Shown here: positions 8,736 through 16,759 of the stretch, piece after piece | Layout of the letters: each line of letters begins with the position of its first letter | Numbering within the stretch: the stretch's first letter is position 1 | DNA from: Paractinoplanes deccanensis | GTDB lineage: Bacteria; Actinomycetota; Actinomycetes; Mycobacteriales; Micromonosporaceae | NCBI RefSeq assembly: GCF_016862115.1 | Contig: NZ_BOMI01000114.1 | Span: forward strand, 1 to 64,000 | DNA length: 64,000 nucleotides | Reading direction: 5' to 3' | Position numbers and translations under genes: made by a program | The notes under the pieces: generated by a model | Databases searched by the model: none | What the model saw: the letters and a program-made list of their open reading frames with translations, nothing else | Told to the model about the DNA's origin: nothing

Positions 8736-10958
8736 ATGAGCCCTCGCTTGGCGTACACCGCAGTGCTGCTCGTCGCCGCCGCCCTGCCCACCCCCGCAGC
8801 CGCGGCGCCGGGTGAAGGCTCGGCCTCGCCCGCGATGGAACGCCTCGATCGCGGGCTGGTCGTGGCCACGACGAGCGAGGGCCACTTCCTGAGCTGGCGC
8901 GTGCTGGGCCGGGAAAAGGCGGCCTTCCACGTCTACCGCGACGGCCGGCGGATCACGACAGTCTCCGACAGCACCAACTACCTGGACCGCGAGGGCTCCC
9001 CCGCCGCGCGGTACCGGGTCGCGCCCGTGGGCCCGGGCCCCGCCGGCACGGCCACGGCCTGGGACGCCACCTACTACGATCTGCCGCTGCGCAAGCCGGC
9101 CGACGGCGTCACCCCGGCCGGCGAGGCGTACACCTATTCGGCCAACGACATGAGCGTCGGCGACGTGGACGGCGACGGTCAGTATGAGTATGTCGTCAAG
9201 TGGGACCCTTCCAATTCCAAGGACGTCTCGCAGGTCGGCTACACCGGCCCGGTCTACATCGACACCTACGAGCTCGACGGCACGCTGCGGCACCGCATCG
9301 ACCTGGGCGTCAACATCCGGGCCGGCGCGCACTACACGCAGTTCCTGGTCTACGACTTCGACGGCGACGGCCGCTCGGAGATGATGCTCAAGACCGCCCC
9401 CGGCACGAAGGTCGTCCGTTACGCCCCCGACGGCAGCGTCCGGTCGCAGCGCCACATCACGATGCCGAGCGCGGACGTACGGGCCGGTTATGCGCACACC
9501 GACGACTACCGGCTCAGCGCCGCCGGCTACCACGAGCACCTGGTCGGCGTCTTCCAGGGCTGGCACGCGCATCCCGAGGTGGTCGCCGGCCGGTGGCCCG
9601 CGACGCTCGAGGAGGCCTTCGGCATCGCCCCGCGCTACTCCTATCCGCTGAGCCGGGCCGACGCCACGGCACTCGCCGACTACTTCATCGACGTGTACGC
9701 GCCCTCGCGCAGCACCCGCAACAACCTGCGGGCCTTCGCGGGCTTCATCGTCGACGGGCCGGAGTACCTGACCGTCTTCGAGGGCGCGACCGGCCGCGAG
9801 CTCCAGACGATCCCCTACAAGCCGGGCCGCCACGACGACGGGCTGATGTGGGGCGACTACGCGATGGCCCGCATCGAGCCGGGCAACCGGGTCGACCGCT
9901 TCCTCGCCGGCGTGGCCTACCTCGACGGCCGTCACCCCTCCGCCGTCTTCGCCCGCGGCTACTACACCAGGTCGACGCTGGTCGCCTACCGCTGGGACGG
10001 GCGGCGGCTCACCGAGAACTGGTACGCCGACAGCGGCTGGACGCCGATGACGAACCCGTTCAACGACGCGCCGCACGGCCGCGACGGCACGGATCCCGAG
10101 TTCGCGACCCTGACCACGCAGGGCTTCCACTCGCTCAGCGCCGCCGACGTGGACCGCGACGGCCGTCAGGAGATCGTCTACGGTGCGGCGACCATCGACG
10201 ACGACGGCAGCCTGCTCTACTCGTCCTTCGGCGTGCTCCCCGAGGGAAGCGCCGCGCCCGGGCAGCGGGTACGGCTCGGCCACGGCGACGCCATGCACGT
10301 GACGGACATCGACCCCGGCCGCCCGGGACTCGAGATCTTCACGGTGCACGAGAACGCGACGCTCGCCCCGTACGGCATGGCCATGCGCGACGCGGCAACC
10401 GGCGAGGTCCTCTTCGGCACCTATTCCGGCCGGGACACCGGCCGCGGCATGATCGGCGACGTGCTGCCCGGCACGCGCGGCATCGAGTCGTGGGCCAGCA
10501 TGCCCGGCGGCTCGGAAGCCCTCGGCGTGCACACCGCGACCGGCCAGGTGGTGCCCGGCCCGATCCCCGGCACCAACCAGAGCATCCACTGGGCCGCCGA
10601 CGGCTCCACCCAGATCGTCAACGGCGCCCTCGACGTGACGCCCACCATCGACGACTGGCAGCGCGGCCGGCTGCTGACCGCCGACGGCACGCTGGCCAAC
10701 AACGGCACGAAGGGCAACCCCAGCCTGGTCGCCGACGTCTTCGGCGACTGGCGCGAGGAGTTGCTGCTGCGCACGGCCGACAGCTCGGCCATCCGCGTCT
10801 ATCTGAGCACGGAGCTCACCGATCACAAGCTCACCACCCTGATGCACGATCCGCAGTACCGCGCCGAGGTCGCCCGCCAGCAGACCACCTACAACCAGCC
10901 GTCCTACCCGAGCTTCTACCTGGCCGCCGACCGCGACTGGACCGCCACGCACGGCTGA
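8736..10958 (+). CDS. Secreted rhamnogalacturonan lyase, polysaccharide lyase family 11
   Basis: A 740-aa secreted enzyme that by family cleaves the rhamnogalacturonan I backbone of pectin by beta-elimination. The N-terminus (residues 1-23) is a Sec signal peptide ending in an Ala-rich cleavage region. The mature protein begins with the PL11 N-terminal segment MERLDRGLVV and contains calcium-loop repeats such as DVDGDGQYEYV, DFDGDGRSEMM and DVDRDGRQEIV, typical of the eight-bladed propeller of YesW/YesX-type lyases. The length fits the family without added binding modules. It is transcribed alone behind a probable LacI operator. Confidence 0.92.
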   Translation: MSPRLAYTAVLLVAAALPTPAAAAPGEGSASPAMERLDRGLVVATTSEGHFLSWRVLGREKAAFHVYRDGRRITTVSDSTNYLDREGSPAARYRVAPVGPGPAGTATAWDATYYDLPLRKPADGVTPAGEAYTYSANDMSVGDVDGDGQYEYVVKWDPSNSKDVSQVGYTGPVYIDTYELDGTLRHRIDLGVNIRAGAHYTQFLVYDFDGDGRSEMMLKTAPGTKVVRYAPDGSVRSQRHITMPSADVRAGYAHTDDYRLSAAGYHEHLVGVFQGWHAHPEVVAGRWPATLEEAFGIAPRYSYPLSRADATALADYFIDVYAPSRSTRNNLRAFAGFIVDGPEYLTVFEGATGRELQTIPYKPGRHDDGLMWGDYAMARIEPGNRVDRFLAGVAYLDGRHPSAVFARGYYTRSTLVAYRWDGRRLTENWYADSGWTPMTNPFNDAPHGRDGTDPEFATLTTQGFHSLSAADVDRDGRQEIVYGAATIDDDGSLLYSSFGVLPEGSAAPGQRVRLGHGDAMHVTDIDPGRPGLEIFTVHENATLAPYGMAMRDAATGEVLFGTYSGRDTGRGMIGDVLPGTRGIESWASMPGGSEALGVHTATGQVVPGPIPGTNQSIHWAADGSTQIVNGALDVTPTIDDWQRGRLLTADGTLANNGTKGNPSLVADVFGDWREELLLRTADSSAIRVYLSTELTDHKLTTLMHDPQYRAEVARQQTTYNQPSYPSFYLAADRDWTATHG

Positions 10959-11060
10959 GCGCGCCGCGCCACGGCCGGTCGGCCGGGGACGGCAGCTCTG
11001 CCGGAAGGGTGTCCTGAGGCGCATCGGGCCATTCTGCCGAGGCGCCAAAGATCATCGGAG

Positions 11061-11085
11061 TTATCCACAATACGGGTTATCCACA
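11061..11085 (+). promoter_or_regulatory. Two perfect DnaA boxes upstream of aroA
   Basis: The 9-mer TTATCCACA occurs exactly at 11061-11069 and 11077-11085 in the same orientation, 16 bp start to start. This is the strict bacterial DnaA box. It lies in the 178-bp gap between the lyase gene and aroA, 52 bp before the aroA GTG. It could titrate DnaA or couple aroA expression to replication. No origin genes or AT-rich unwinding element are nearby. Confidence 0.75.
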
Positions 11086-11136
11086 GGCTGGAAATTCGCC
11101 CGGCACGACCGGGACCCGGCCCGGAAGAATGGGCGC

Positions 11137-12390
11137 GTGACCGAATCTCGCGCCGTCAGCCCACTCCACCGCCCCCTCGACGCCACCGTCCGCCCGCCCG
11201 GCTCCAAGAGCATCACCAACAGGGCCCTGCTCTGCGCCGCGCTCGCACCCGGCGAGTCCACGCTCACGGGTGCGCTCTTCGCCGACGACACGCGCGCCAT
11301 GATGCAGGCCGTGGCCGCGCTGGGCGCGTCGGTCACCGCCGACCCCCCTTCCCGTACGGTCACGGTCGCCGGCGGAGGCGCGCCGGCGCCGGGAGCGATC
11401 GTCGACGCGCGGCAGTCGGGCACGACGTCCCGCTTCGCCCTGCCGGCGGCGGCCCTCTTCCCCACGCGGACGGTCGTCGACGGCACCGCGCAGCTGCGCG
11501 CCCGGCCGTTCGGCCCGGTGCTCGACGCGCTGCGCCAGGTCGGCGCCAAGGTCGAGGAGCTGGGCGAGCCGGGCTTCCTGCCCGCGGCGGTCAGCGGGCC
11601 GATGCACGGCGGCGCGGTCCACGTCAGCGGCCACATCTCGAGCCAGTTCCTCTCCGGGCTGCTGATGGCGGGGCCGCTCATGCGCGACGGGCTCGAGGTG
11701 TCGCTCACCTCGGAGCTGGTCTCGGTGCCCTATGTGGAGATGACCAAGGCGGTGATGGCGTCCTTCGGCGTGACTGTCGAGGGCCTGACCGTGCGCCCCG
11801 GCGCGTACACCCCACGCGTTTACGACATCGAGCCCGACGCCAGCGCCGCGTCGTACTTCCTGGGCGCCGCCGCAATCGCCGGCGGCCGGGTCACCGTGAG
11901 CGGGCTCGGCACGGCCAGCCTCCAGGGTGACGTGCGGTTCGCCGACGTCCTCGAACGCATGGGCGCGACCGTCACGCGCACCGGCGACTCCCTGACGGTG
12001 ACCAGATCCGGCCCGCTGCACGGCATCGACGTCGACATGGCCGACATCTCCGACACGGCGCAGACCCTCGCGGCCGTCGCGGTGTTCGCCGACTCGCCCA
12101 CCCGCGTGCGCGGCATCGGCTTCATCCGCGGCAAGGAGACCGACCGCATCGCGGCCGTCGTGACCGAGCTGCGCCGAGCCGGCATCGACGCCGTCGAGGA
12201 CGAGGACGGCTTCACCATCACCCCCGGCACCCCGGCCCCGGCGAGGTTCGAGACCTACGAGGACCACCGCATGGCCATGAGCCTCTCCCTGCTGGGCCTC
12301 CGCGCCCCCGGCATCGAGATCCTCGACCCCACCTGCGTCGCCAAGACCTACCCCGACTTCTTCGCCGACCTCGACGCTCTCACCCGCTGA
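11137..12390 (+). CDS. aroA: 3-phosphoshikimate 1-carboxyvinyltransferase (EPSP synthase)
   Basis: A 417-aa enzyme that transfers the enolpyruvyl group of PEP to shikimate 3-phosphate, the sixth step of the shikimate pathway. Visible motifs are PPGSKSITNRAL (phosphate-binding Lys24), RQSGTTSRF in place of the common LGNAGT-type loop, DISDTAQT, RGKETDRI and ETYEDHRMAM near the C-terminus. The start is a GTG at 11137. The gene stands alone, away from other aromatic-pathway genes, so I cannot tell whether it is the only copy. Two DnaA boxes lie upstream and an 18-bp tandem repeat runs across its stop codon. Confidence 0.95.
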   Translation: MTESRAVSPLHRPLDATVRPPGSKSITNRALLCAALAPGESTLTGALFADDTRAMMQAVAALGASVTADPPSRTVTVAGGGAPAPGAIVDARQSGTTSRFALPAAALFPTRTVVDGTAQLRARPFGPVLDALRQVGAKVEELGEPGFLPAAVSGPMHGGAVHVSGHISSQFLSGLLMAGPLMRDGLEVSLTSELVSVPYVEMTKAVMASFGVTVEGLTVRPGAYTPRVYDIEPDASAASYFLGAAAIAGGRVTVSGLGTASLQGDVRFADVLERMGATVTRTGDSLTVTRSGPLHGIDVDMADISDTAQTLAAVAVFADSPTRVRGIGFIRGKETDRIAAVVTELRRAGIDAVEDEDGFTITPGTPAPARFETYEDHRMAMSLSLLGLRAPGIEILDPTCVAKTYPDFFADLDALTR

Positions 12391-12439
12391 AGCGCCCTCA
12401 CCCGCTGAAGCGCCCTCACCCGCTGAAGCGCCCTCACCC
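12379..12439. repeat. 18-bp tandem repeat across the aroA stop codon
   Basis: The unit CTCACCCGCTGAAGCGCC occurs exactly at 12379-12396, 12397-12414 and 12415-12432, with a 7-bp partial fourth copy. The first copy encodes the last residues and TGA stop of aroA, so each further copy repeats the same 3' end in frame. This looks like slippage duplication of the gene end. Confidence 0.9.
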
Positions 12440-12534
12440 CACCACGGCGCCCCCTGTCCCACGGAAAGGCCGCCGATACATTCGGCGGCAGGGCACACGA
12501 CGGCTGCGGACGGCGAGGGTGCGTCGAGCTAGGG

Positions 12535-13017
12535 TCAGCGACTTCGGTCGGCGGCGAGGCGTGCGCGGAGGTGGGTCATGGCGCGCAGCATCTCGTCTCG
12601 GTGCTTCGCGGACTTCATCCAGGCGGGCAGGCGGGCGGCCATTGTCATGTTGCGGCCCGTCCGCTCGCCGCGTTCACGGAGCCGGGCGGCGACGAAGGAC
12701 TCCAACTCGTCGAGATGGCTTCGGTTGAACGCCCACAGAATCCTCCCGTGGCGGCAGGGGGCGCGCAGCCAGAGCGGGCGGCGGAAATACGGGTCCACCG
12801 GACCGCCCCAGCAAGACCCGGATCGCTTGTCCGTCCAGTCCTTCGCGACGCCGCAGTGGTGGCAGATCAGCCGTCGCGGAGAGGAGATCGGGTATGGATC
12901 GTCACACGGCAGCCGGCGCACGGCAGCGCGCCTGGAGCAGCGCGGACAAACGACGTCGATGTCCGCGACGGCGAAGTCGCACAGCAGCGCCTTGCTGTCC
13001 CGATGGCGGTCGTCCAT
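12535..13017 (-). CDS. Small zinc-ribbon protein
   Basis: A 160-aa protein. Two CxxC knuckles, VCPRC (about residue 24) and ICHHC (about residue 52), form a probable zinc ribbon, followed by a Trp-rich middle (DWTDKRSGSCWGGP, RRPLWLRAPCRHGRILW) and a basic helical C-terminus. I recognise the arrangement as a conserved actinobacterial hypothetical family but cannot give a function; nucleic-acid binding is possible. ATG at 13017. The gene is divergent from the DUF4406-like gene, with 99 bp between them holding both promoters. Confidence 0.7.
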   Translation of the reverse strand: MDDRHRDSKALLCDFAVADIDVVCPRCSRRAAVRRLPCDDPYPISSPRRLICHHCGVAKDWTDKRSGSCWGGPVDPYFRRPLWLRAPCRHGRILWAFNRSHLDELESFVAARLRERGERTGRNMTMAARLPAWMKSAKHRDEMLRAMTHLRARLAADRSR

Positions 13018-13116
13018 CGGGACAGCATCTGGCAGATGCTGGACAGGCGCCTCTCGATTACGCGTTCTTCAACACTTCTGTCGACTGTTACGCGTTTCGT
13101 AGGTACGGTGGTGGGC

Positions 13117-13485
13117 ATGTCGAAACCGCTGCTGATCCTGATCGCTGGGCCCTATCGGTCCGGCACCGGCGATGATCCTGAGCTGATGGCCGCGAACCTG
13201 GCTCGGCTGGAGGAGGCTGCTTGGCCGATTTTCGAGGCGGGGCACATTCCGATGATCGGGGAGTGGGTTGCCCTGCCCGTGCTTCGCGGGGCCGGCGGCA
13301 CCGGGGTGACCGATCCGATCGCCGAGCGGGTGATGTATCCGACGGCCGAGCGGCTTCTTCAGCACTGCGACGCGGTGTTGCGGCTGCCCGGCGCGTCGAC
13401 CGGCGCCGATCAGGACGTGGCGATCGCTCGGAAGCGGGGCATTCCGGTCTATCACCGGGTCGAGGAGATCACTTCCGCCGTGTGA
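13117..13485 (+). CDS. DUF4406-like, nucleoside 2-deoxyribosyltransferase-fold protein
   Basis: A 122-aa protein. It begins LLILIAGPYRSGTGDD, followed by ANLARLEEAAWPIFEAGHIPMIGEW and ends DAVLRLPGASTGADQDVAIARKRGIPVYH, the pattern of the DUF4406/nucleoside 2-deoxyribosyltransferase superfamily, which bind nucleotides. The exact substrate is unknown. The ATG at 13117 lies 7 nt after TACGGT, which fits a leaderless transcript. Its 3' end overlaps the convergent SRPBCC gene by 17 bp. Confidence 0.75.
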   Translation: MSKPLLILIAGPYRSGTGDDPELMAANLARLEEAAWPIFEAGHIPMIGEWVALPVLRGAGGTGVTDPIAERVMYPTAERLLQHCDAVLRLPGASTGADQDVAIARKRGIPVYHRVEEITSAV

Positions 13486-13894
13486 GGGTGTCGATCGCGC
13501 TCTCCCAGGAGCTCAGGAAGTTCGCGTAGTCGGCGGCGAAGGCGGCCAGCCACTGCCCGCCTTCGGGGGTGAGTGGGGTGAGGCGGTAGGTGACCGTAAC
13601 GCGACTGCCACTCCCGGACGGCGCCAGGGCGACCTCGACCGTCCCGGCGTCGCGGCCCGTGGCCACCCGGGCATAGCGGATGAGGCGGTCGCCGATGCGG
13701 TCGATCACGATCCACGTGATGTGCTGACCGCCGGCGTCGGTTTCGAAGACGGTGCCGACCTCGGCGTCGTCTTCGATGGGGAGGGGGAAACGCGGCTCCC
13801 ACCCCTCCACCCACGCGCGCTCGCCGCGCGCCGTGAAGAGCCGGAACGCCGCCGCGAGCGGCAACGCGACCCGAAAATCCCCCGTCAACGTCAT
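13469..13894 (-). CDS. SRPBCC (START-fold) family protein
   Basis: A 141-aa protein of the Bet v1/SRPBCC ligand-binding fold: TLTGDFRVALPLAAAFRLFTARGERAWVEGWEP at the front, a central strand region with ITWIVIDRIGDRLIRYARV, and the long C-terminal helix LAAFAADYANFLSSWESAI. Such single-domain proteins bind hydrophobic ligands or aid polyketide/lipid metabolism; here the ligand is unknown. The ATG at 13894 has a GAGAGGGGCG ribosome site upstream. The last 17 bp overlap the convergent DUF4406-like gene. Confidence 0.82.
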   Translation of the reverse strand: MTLTGDFRVALPLAAAFRLFTARGERAWVEGWEPRFPLPIEDDAEVGTVFETDAGGQHITWIVIDRIGDRLIRYARVATGRDAGTVEVALAPSGSGSRVTVTYRLTPLTPEGGQWLAAFAADYANFLSSWESAIDTLTRRK

Positions 13895-14013
13895 GCCTGA
13901 CGCCCCTCTCGCCGCGCAAATGATCACCCGACGCCACCCTTCGCGGCAAGGGCAAGGGCAAGGGCGGAGAGGAGCGTGGCGGGCGGGGCCGCCGGCCGCA
14001 CATGACTCGGCTT

Positions 14014-14048
14014 GCGTGCGCCCGGTGGCCAGCACACCGGGCGCACGC
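14014..14048 (-). terminator. Strong hairpin just after the trpB2 stop
   Basis: A perfect 14-bp stem (14014-14027 with 14035-14048, GCGTGCGCCCGGTG and its complement) closes a 7-nt loop, 8 bp beyond the minus-strand stop at 14056. There is no long T-run, as is common in high-GC actinomycetes. Confidence 0.75.
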
Positions 14049-14055
14049 GGGCATG

Positions 14056-15417
14056 TCAGGCGGGGACGGCGGGGAGCTTGGCCATCGCCTCCTTGACCGC
14101 CTCGCTCGACAGCTCGTGGTCGGTCATCTCGCCTGCCAGGTAGCGGCCGTAGGCCGGCAGATCCAGGTGGCCGTGGCCGCACAGGGCCGTCAGGATGACC
14201 TTCGGCTCGCCGGTCTCCTTGCAGCGCAGCGCCTCCTCGATGCAGGCGGCCAGGGCGTGCGTCGGCTCGGGGGCCGGGATGATGCCCTCGCTGCGGGCGA
14301 AGCGGACGCCCGCCTCGAAGCATTCGCGCTGGTCCTTGGCGACCGCCTCGATCAGGCCCAGCTCGTAGACGTGCGAGATCAGCGGGGACATGCCGTGGTA
14401 GCGCAGGCCGCCGGCGTGGATCGGGTCGGGGATGAAGTCGTGCCCGAGCGTGTGCATCTTCATCAGCGGCGTCATCCCGGCCGTGTCGCCGAAGTCGTAT
14501 GCGTAGACGCCCTTCGTCAGGGACGGGCACGCCGCCGGCTCCACCGCGCGGATCACCGTGTCGATGCGGCCGGCCAGCTTCTCGCGCAGGAACGGGAACG
14601 CCAGGCCGGCGAAGTTGGAGCCGCCGCCCGTGCAGCCGACGATCACGTCCGGCACCTCGCCGGCCTTCGCCAGCTGGAGCAGCGCCTCCTCGCCGATGAC
14701 CGTCTGGTGCAGCAGCACGTGGTTCAGCACGCTGCCCAGCGCGTAATTCGTGTCGGCGTTCTGCGCGGCCACCTCGACCGCCTCGCTGATCGCGATGCCC
14801 AGCGACCCCGGCGACCGCGGGTCCGACTCGAGGATCCGCCGGCCGGCCTCCGTCAGGGTGGACGGCGACGGGTGGATCGTGCCGCCGAACGTCTCGATCA
14901 TCATCTTGCGGTACGGCTTCTGGTCGTACGACGCCCGCACCTGCCAGATCTCGCACTCGAGCCCGAACTGCACCGACGCGAACGCCAGCGCGGTGCCCCA
15001 CTGGCCCGCGCCGGTCTCGGTCGTGAGGCGGCGGATGCCGGCCGCCGCGTTGTAGAACGCCTGCGGCACCGCCGTGTTCGGCTTGTGCGAGCCGGCCGGC
15101 GAGACACCCTCGTACTTGTAATAGATCTTCGCGGGGGTGCCGAGAGCCTTCTCGAGCCGGTGCGCCCGATAGAGCGGGGACGGCCGCCACAAACGGTAGA
15201 CGTCGAGCACCTCGTCGGGGATCGGCACGTACCGCTCGGTGGTCACCTCCTGCTCGATCAGCGCCATCGGGAAGAGCGGGGCCAGGTCGCCGGGGCCGAC
15301 CGGCTGAAGCGTGCCGGGGTGCAGCACCGGCGGTGGCGGGCTCGGCAGATCGGGCACGACGTTGTACCAGTTCCGCGGCATCTCCGACTCGGACAGCAGG
15401 ATCTTCGTGGCGGTCAT
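14056..15417 (-). CDS. trpB2: TrpB2-type tryptophan synthase beta chain-like PLP enzyme
   Basis: A 453-aa PLP enzyme. Lys112 in [11 protein letters not shown] is the Schiff-base lysine and [10 protein letters not shown] is the phosphate-binding loop. The long N-terminal extension ([18 protein letters not shown]) and overall length mark the TrpB2 branch rather than TrpB1. TrpB2 proteins condense indole with serine, usually without a TrpA partner; no trpA is adjacent. The ATG at 15417 follows a 490-bp intergenic region, and a hairpin terminator lies just after the stop, so the gene is monocistronic. It could be an indole-salvage enzyme. Confidence 0.9.
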   Translation of the reverse strand: MTATKILLSESEMPRNWYNVVPDLPSPPPPVLHPGTLQPVGPGDLAPLFPMALIEQEVTTERYVPIPDEVLDVYRLWRPSPLYRAHRLEKALGTPAKIYYKYEGVSPAGSHKPNTAVPQAFYNAAAGIRRLTTETGAGQWGTALAFASVQFGLECEIWQVRASYDQKPYRKMMIETFGGTIHPSPSTLTEAGRRILESDPRSPGSLGIAISEAVEVAAQNADTNYALGSVLNHVLLHQTVIGEEALLQLAKAGEVPDVIVGCTGGGSNFAGLAFPFLREKLAGRIDTVIRAVEPAACPSLTKGVYAYDFGDTAGMTPLMKMHTLGHDFIPDPIHAGGLRYHGMSPLISHVYELGLIEAVAKDQRECFEAGVRFARSEGIIPAPEPTHALAACIEEALRCKETGEPKVILTALCGHGHLDLPAYGRYLAGEMTDHELSSEAVKEAMAKLPAVPA

Positions 15418-15907
15418 GCCCGGATTCTGCCCGGATCGGCCGCTTTCCAGTAGACCCGATCAAGCGTTCACCCAAAGTGGTTGACTTGCAACTCTCCGTA
15501 ATGACTACTAGCCTCGAAGGCTACGCCTCGGAAGTCGTGAAAGCCCCTTTCGCGCACTTCGCCATTATCCACGGCTTGCGGTTACCGGAACAGAGGTCCG
15601 GTCTGATCCCGCCGCACAAATGGTGTCCGGTCTCTCCACTGTGGACACGATGGGCCGCTCGGCATGAGCTGCGTGTCGGCAACCCGACAGTGTCCGGTAC
15701 GCGCACGCTCCGTACACGATCGGGCACTTGACTGGGGAAGGCTAGTCAGGCGCCACCCGACGGACAGCTAGTGCGACTACGCCTTGTGAAGGCCACGATC
15801 AGCGTGAGAGTTTTCCCGAGGCCCCCCAGCCCCGTGACTCGCCGTTCGCGTCAGCCGGAGACCCGGACGACGGGTGCACACGGCGCCCGAACGAACAGAG
15901 AGTCGAG
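15418..15907. other. 490-bp intergenic region with repeated TGTCCGGT motifs and a hairpin
   Basis: This gap separates trpB2 from the DUF6082/EACC1/caspase genes. GTCCGGT occurs three times (near 15598, 15625 and 15691). GTGTCC (15623-15628) faces GGACAC (15643-15648). A perfect hairpin TGTCGG-CAAC-CCGACA lies at 15674-15689. TTGACT occurs at 15481 and 15728. A 76-codon frame at 15501-15731 has no recognisable family or ribosome site, and I do not call it a gene. The DNA looks less GC-rich than its surroundings, consistent with regulatory sequence or a gene remnant. Confidence 0.5.
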
Positions 15908-16360
15908 ATGATCGATCTACCGACAATCGCGTCGATCGCCGCCCTTCTCGCGGTGGCGGTCTTCCTGGCGGCCCAGCAGCAGCAGACGCGCGCCGCGCAG
16001 ATGACCGACATCCGCGAACGGCACTTCGAGCTGATCAAGCTGATGCTGGAGCACCCCGAGCTGGACTACAACGCGACCGACCGGCCGGCCGGCGACGAGC
16101 GGATGACGGCCATCGGCATGAGCATCTGGGTCGCACACTGGAACACCCTGTGGCACATGGGGCAGATGGACGAGAAGGCGCTGCGTTTCAACCTCGCCGA
16201 CCTGTTCCGCAAGCCCGAGGCGCAGAAGTGGTGGACCGAGGTGGGCGACGGCTGGTCCTCGAAGGCCAACCGGCGGGAGCGCCGCTTCATCACGATCGTG
16301 ACGGAGGAGTGCCGCGCTGCCGCCACCACGCGCCCGGTGGCACACACCGGCGTCAGATGA
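15908..16360 (+). CDS. DUF6082 family membrane-anchored protein
   Basis: A 150-aa protein. Residues 5-23 form a membrane segment (TIASIAALLAVAVFLAAQ). A soluble domain follows with the family pattern HFELIKLMLEHPEL, IWVAHWNTLWHMGQ, LFRKPEAQKWWTEV and RRERRFITIVTEECRA, which I recognise as DUF6082, common in streptomycetes and relatives. It lies 69 bp upstream of the EACC1 gene in the same direction, so it may be part of the same transcript and give that system a membrane component; this is inference. The molecular function of DUF6082 is unknown to me. Confidence 0.78.
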   Translation: MIDLPTIASIAALLAVAVFLAAQQQQTRAAQMTDIRERHFELIKLMLEHPELDYNATDRPAGDERMTAIGMSIWVAHWNTLWHMGQMDEKALRFNLADLFRKPEAQKWWTEVGDGWSSKANRRERRFITIVTEECRAAATTRPVAHTGVR

Positions 16361-16429
16361 CCACCCGGTCGAGTGTGGGGGTTGCCCGCCCGGAGCAATA
16401 TGGATCCTCCGGGAGAGAAGGGCACCCCC

Positions 16430-16759
16430 ATGCTGATCCAGATCACGTCCAGCGACGACGCGAGCCTGCACAGCCTCGCCGAGTGGCTCGAGGCCGATGA
16501 CCACCGGGCGTCGCTCGCGTCCTCCGGCGCGAGGCGCGGCGCCCAGAGCCCGGTCGACCTGATCGACGTGGTCCTCAGCAACGCGACCGCCATAGCAGCC
16601 TTGATCCTCTCCTACGCCCAGTGGCGCCGGTCGAAGGAGCACGACGCGGCCTCGAAGATCACCTTCCGCAGGGGTGACGTCGAGATCACCGCCGAGGACG
16701 CCGACGAGGAGACCGTTCAGCGCATCATCAAGGCCCTGGACGACGACGAACGGCCGTGA
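16430..16759 (+). CDS. EACC1 (effector-associated constant component 1) protein
   Basis: A 109-aa protein. It shows the EACC1 layout: an N-terminal strand (MLIQITSSDD), SLAEWLEADDHRASL, a central hydrophobic helix (DLIDVVLSNATAIAALILSYAQWRRS) and the C-terminal strand-turn KITFRRGDVEITAEDADEETVQRIIKAL. EACC1 is a small invariant partner encoded beside variable effectors (caspases, trypsins, CHAT proteases, TIR) in NTP-dependent conflict systems described by comparative genomics. The ATG at 16430 has GGAGAGAAG upstream. The stop overlaps the GTG of the caspase gene (GTGA), so the two are translated together. Confidence 0.85.
   Translation: MLIQITSSDDASLHSLAEWLEADDHRASLASSGARRGAQSPVDLIDVVLSNATAIAALILSYAQWRRSKEHDAASKITFRRGDVEITAEDADEETVQRIIKALDDDERP

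Noticed and set aside
11061-11085. Chromosomal replication origin
   Set aside because: Two DnaA boxes alone are not an origin: no dnaA, dnaN, gyrase genes, AT-rich element or further box cluster is nearby.
14056-15417. Canonical TrpB of a trp operon
   Set aside because: The N-terminal extension and the lack of trpA or other trp genes point to the TrpB2 branch.
15501-15731. A 76-codon plus-strand frame in the gap before DUF6082
   Set aside because: No recognisable family, no ribosome site, and overlapping hairpins and repeats; it may be a remnant, so it is noted only in the intergenic entry.
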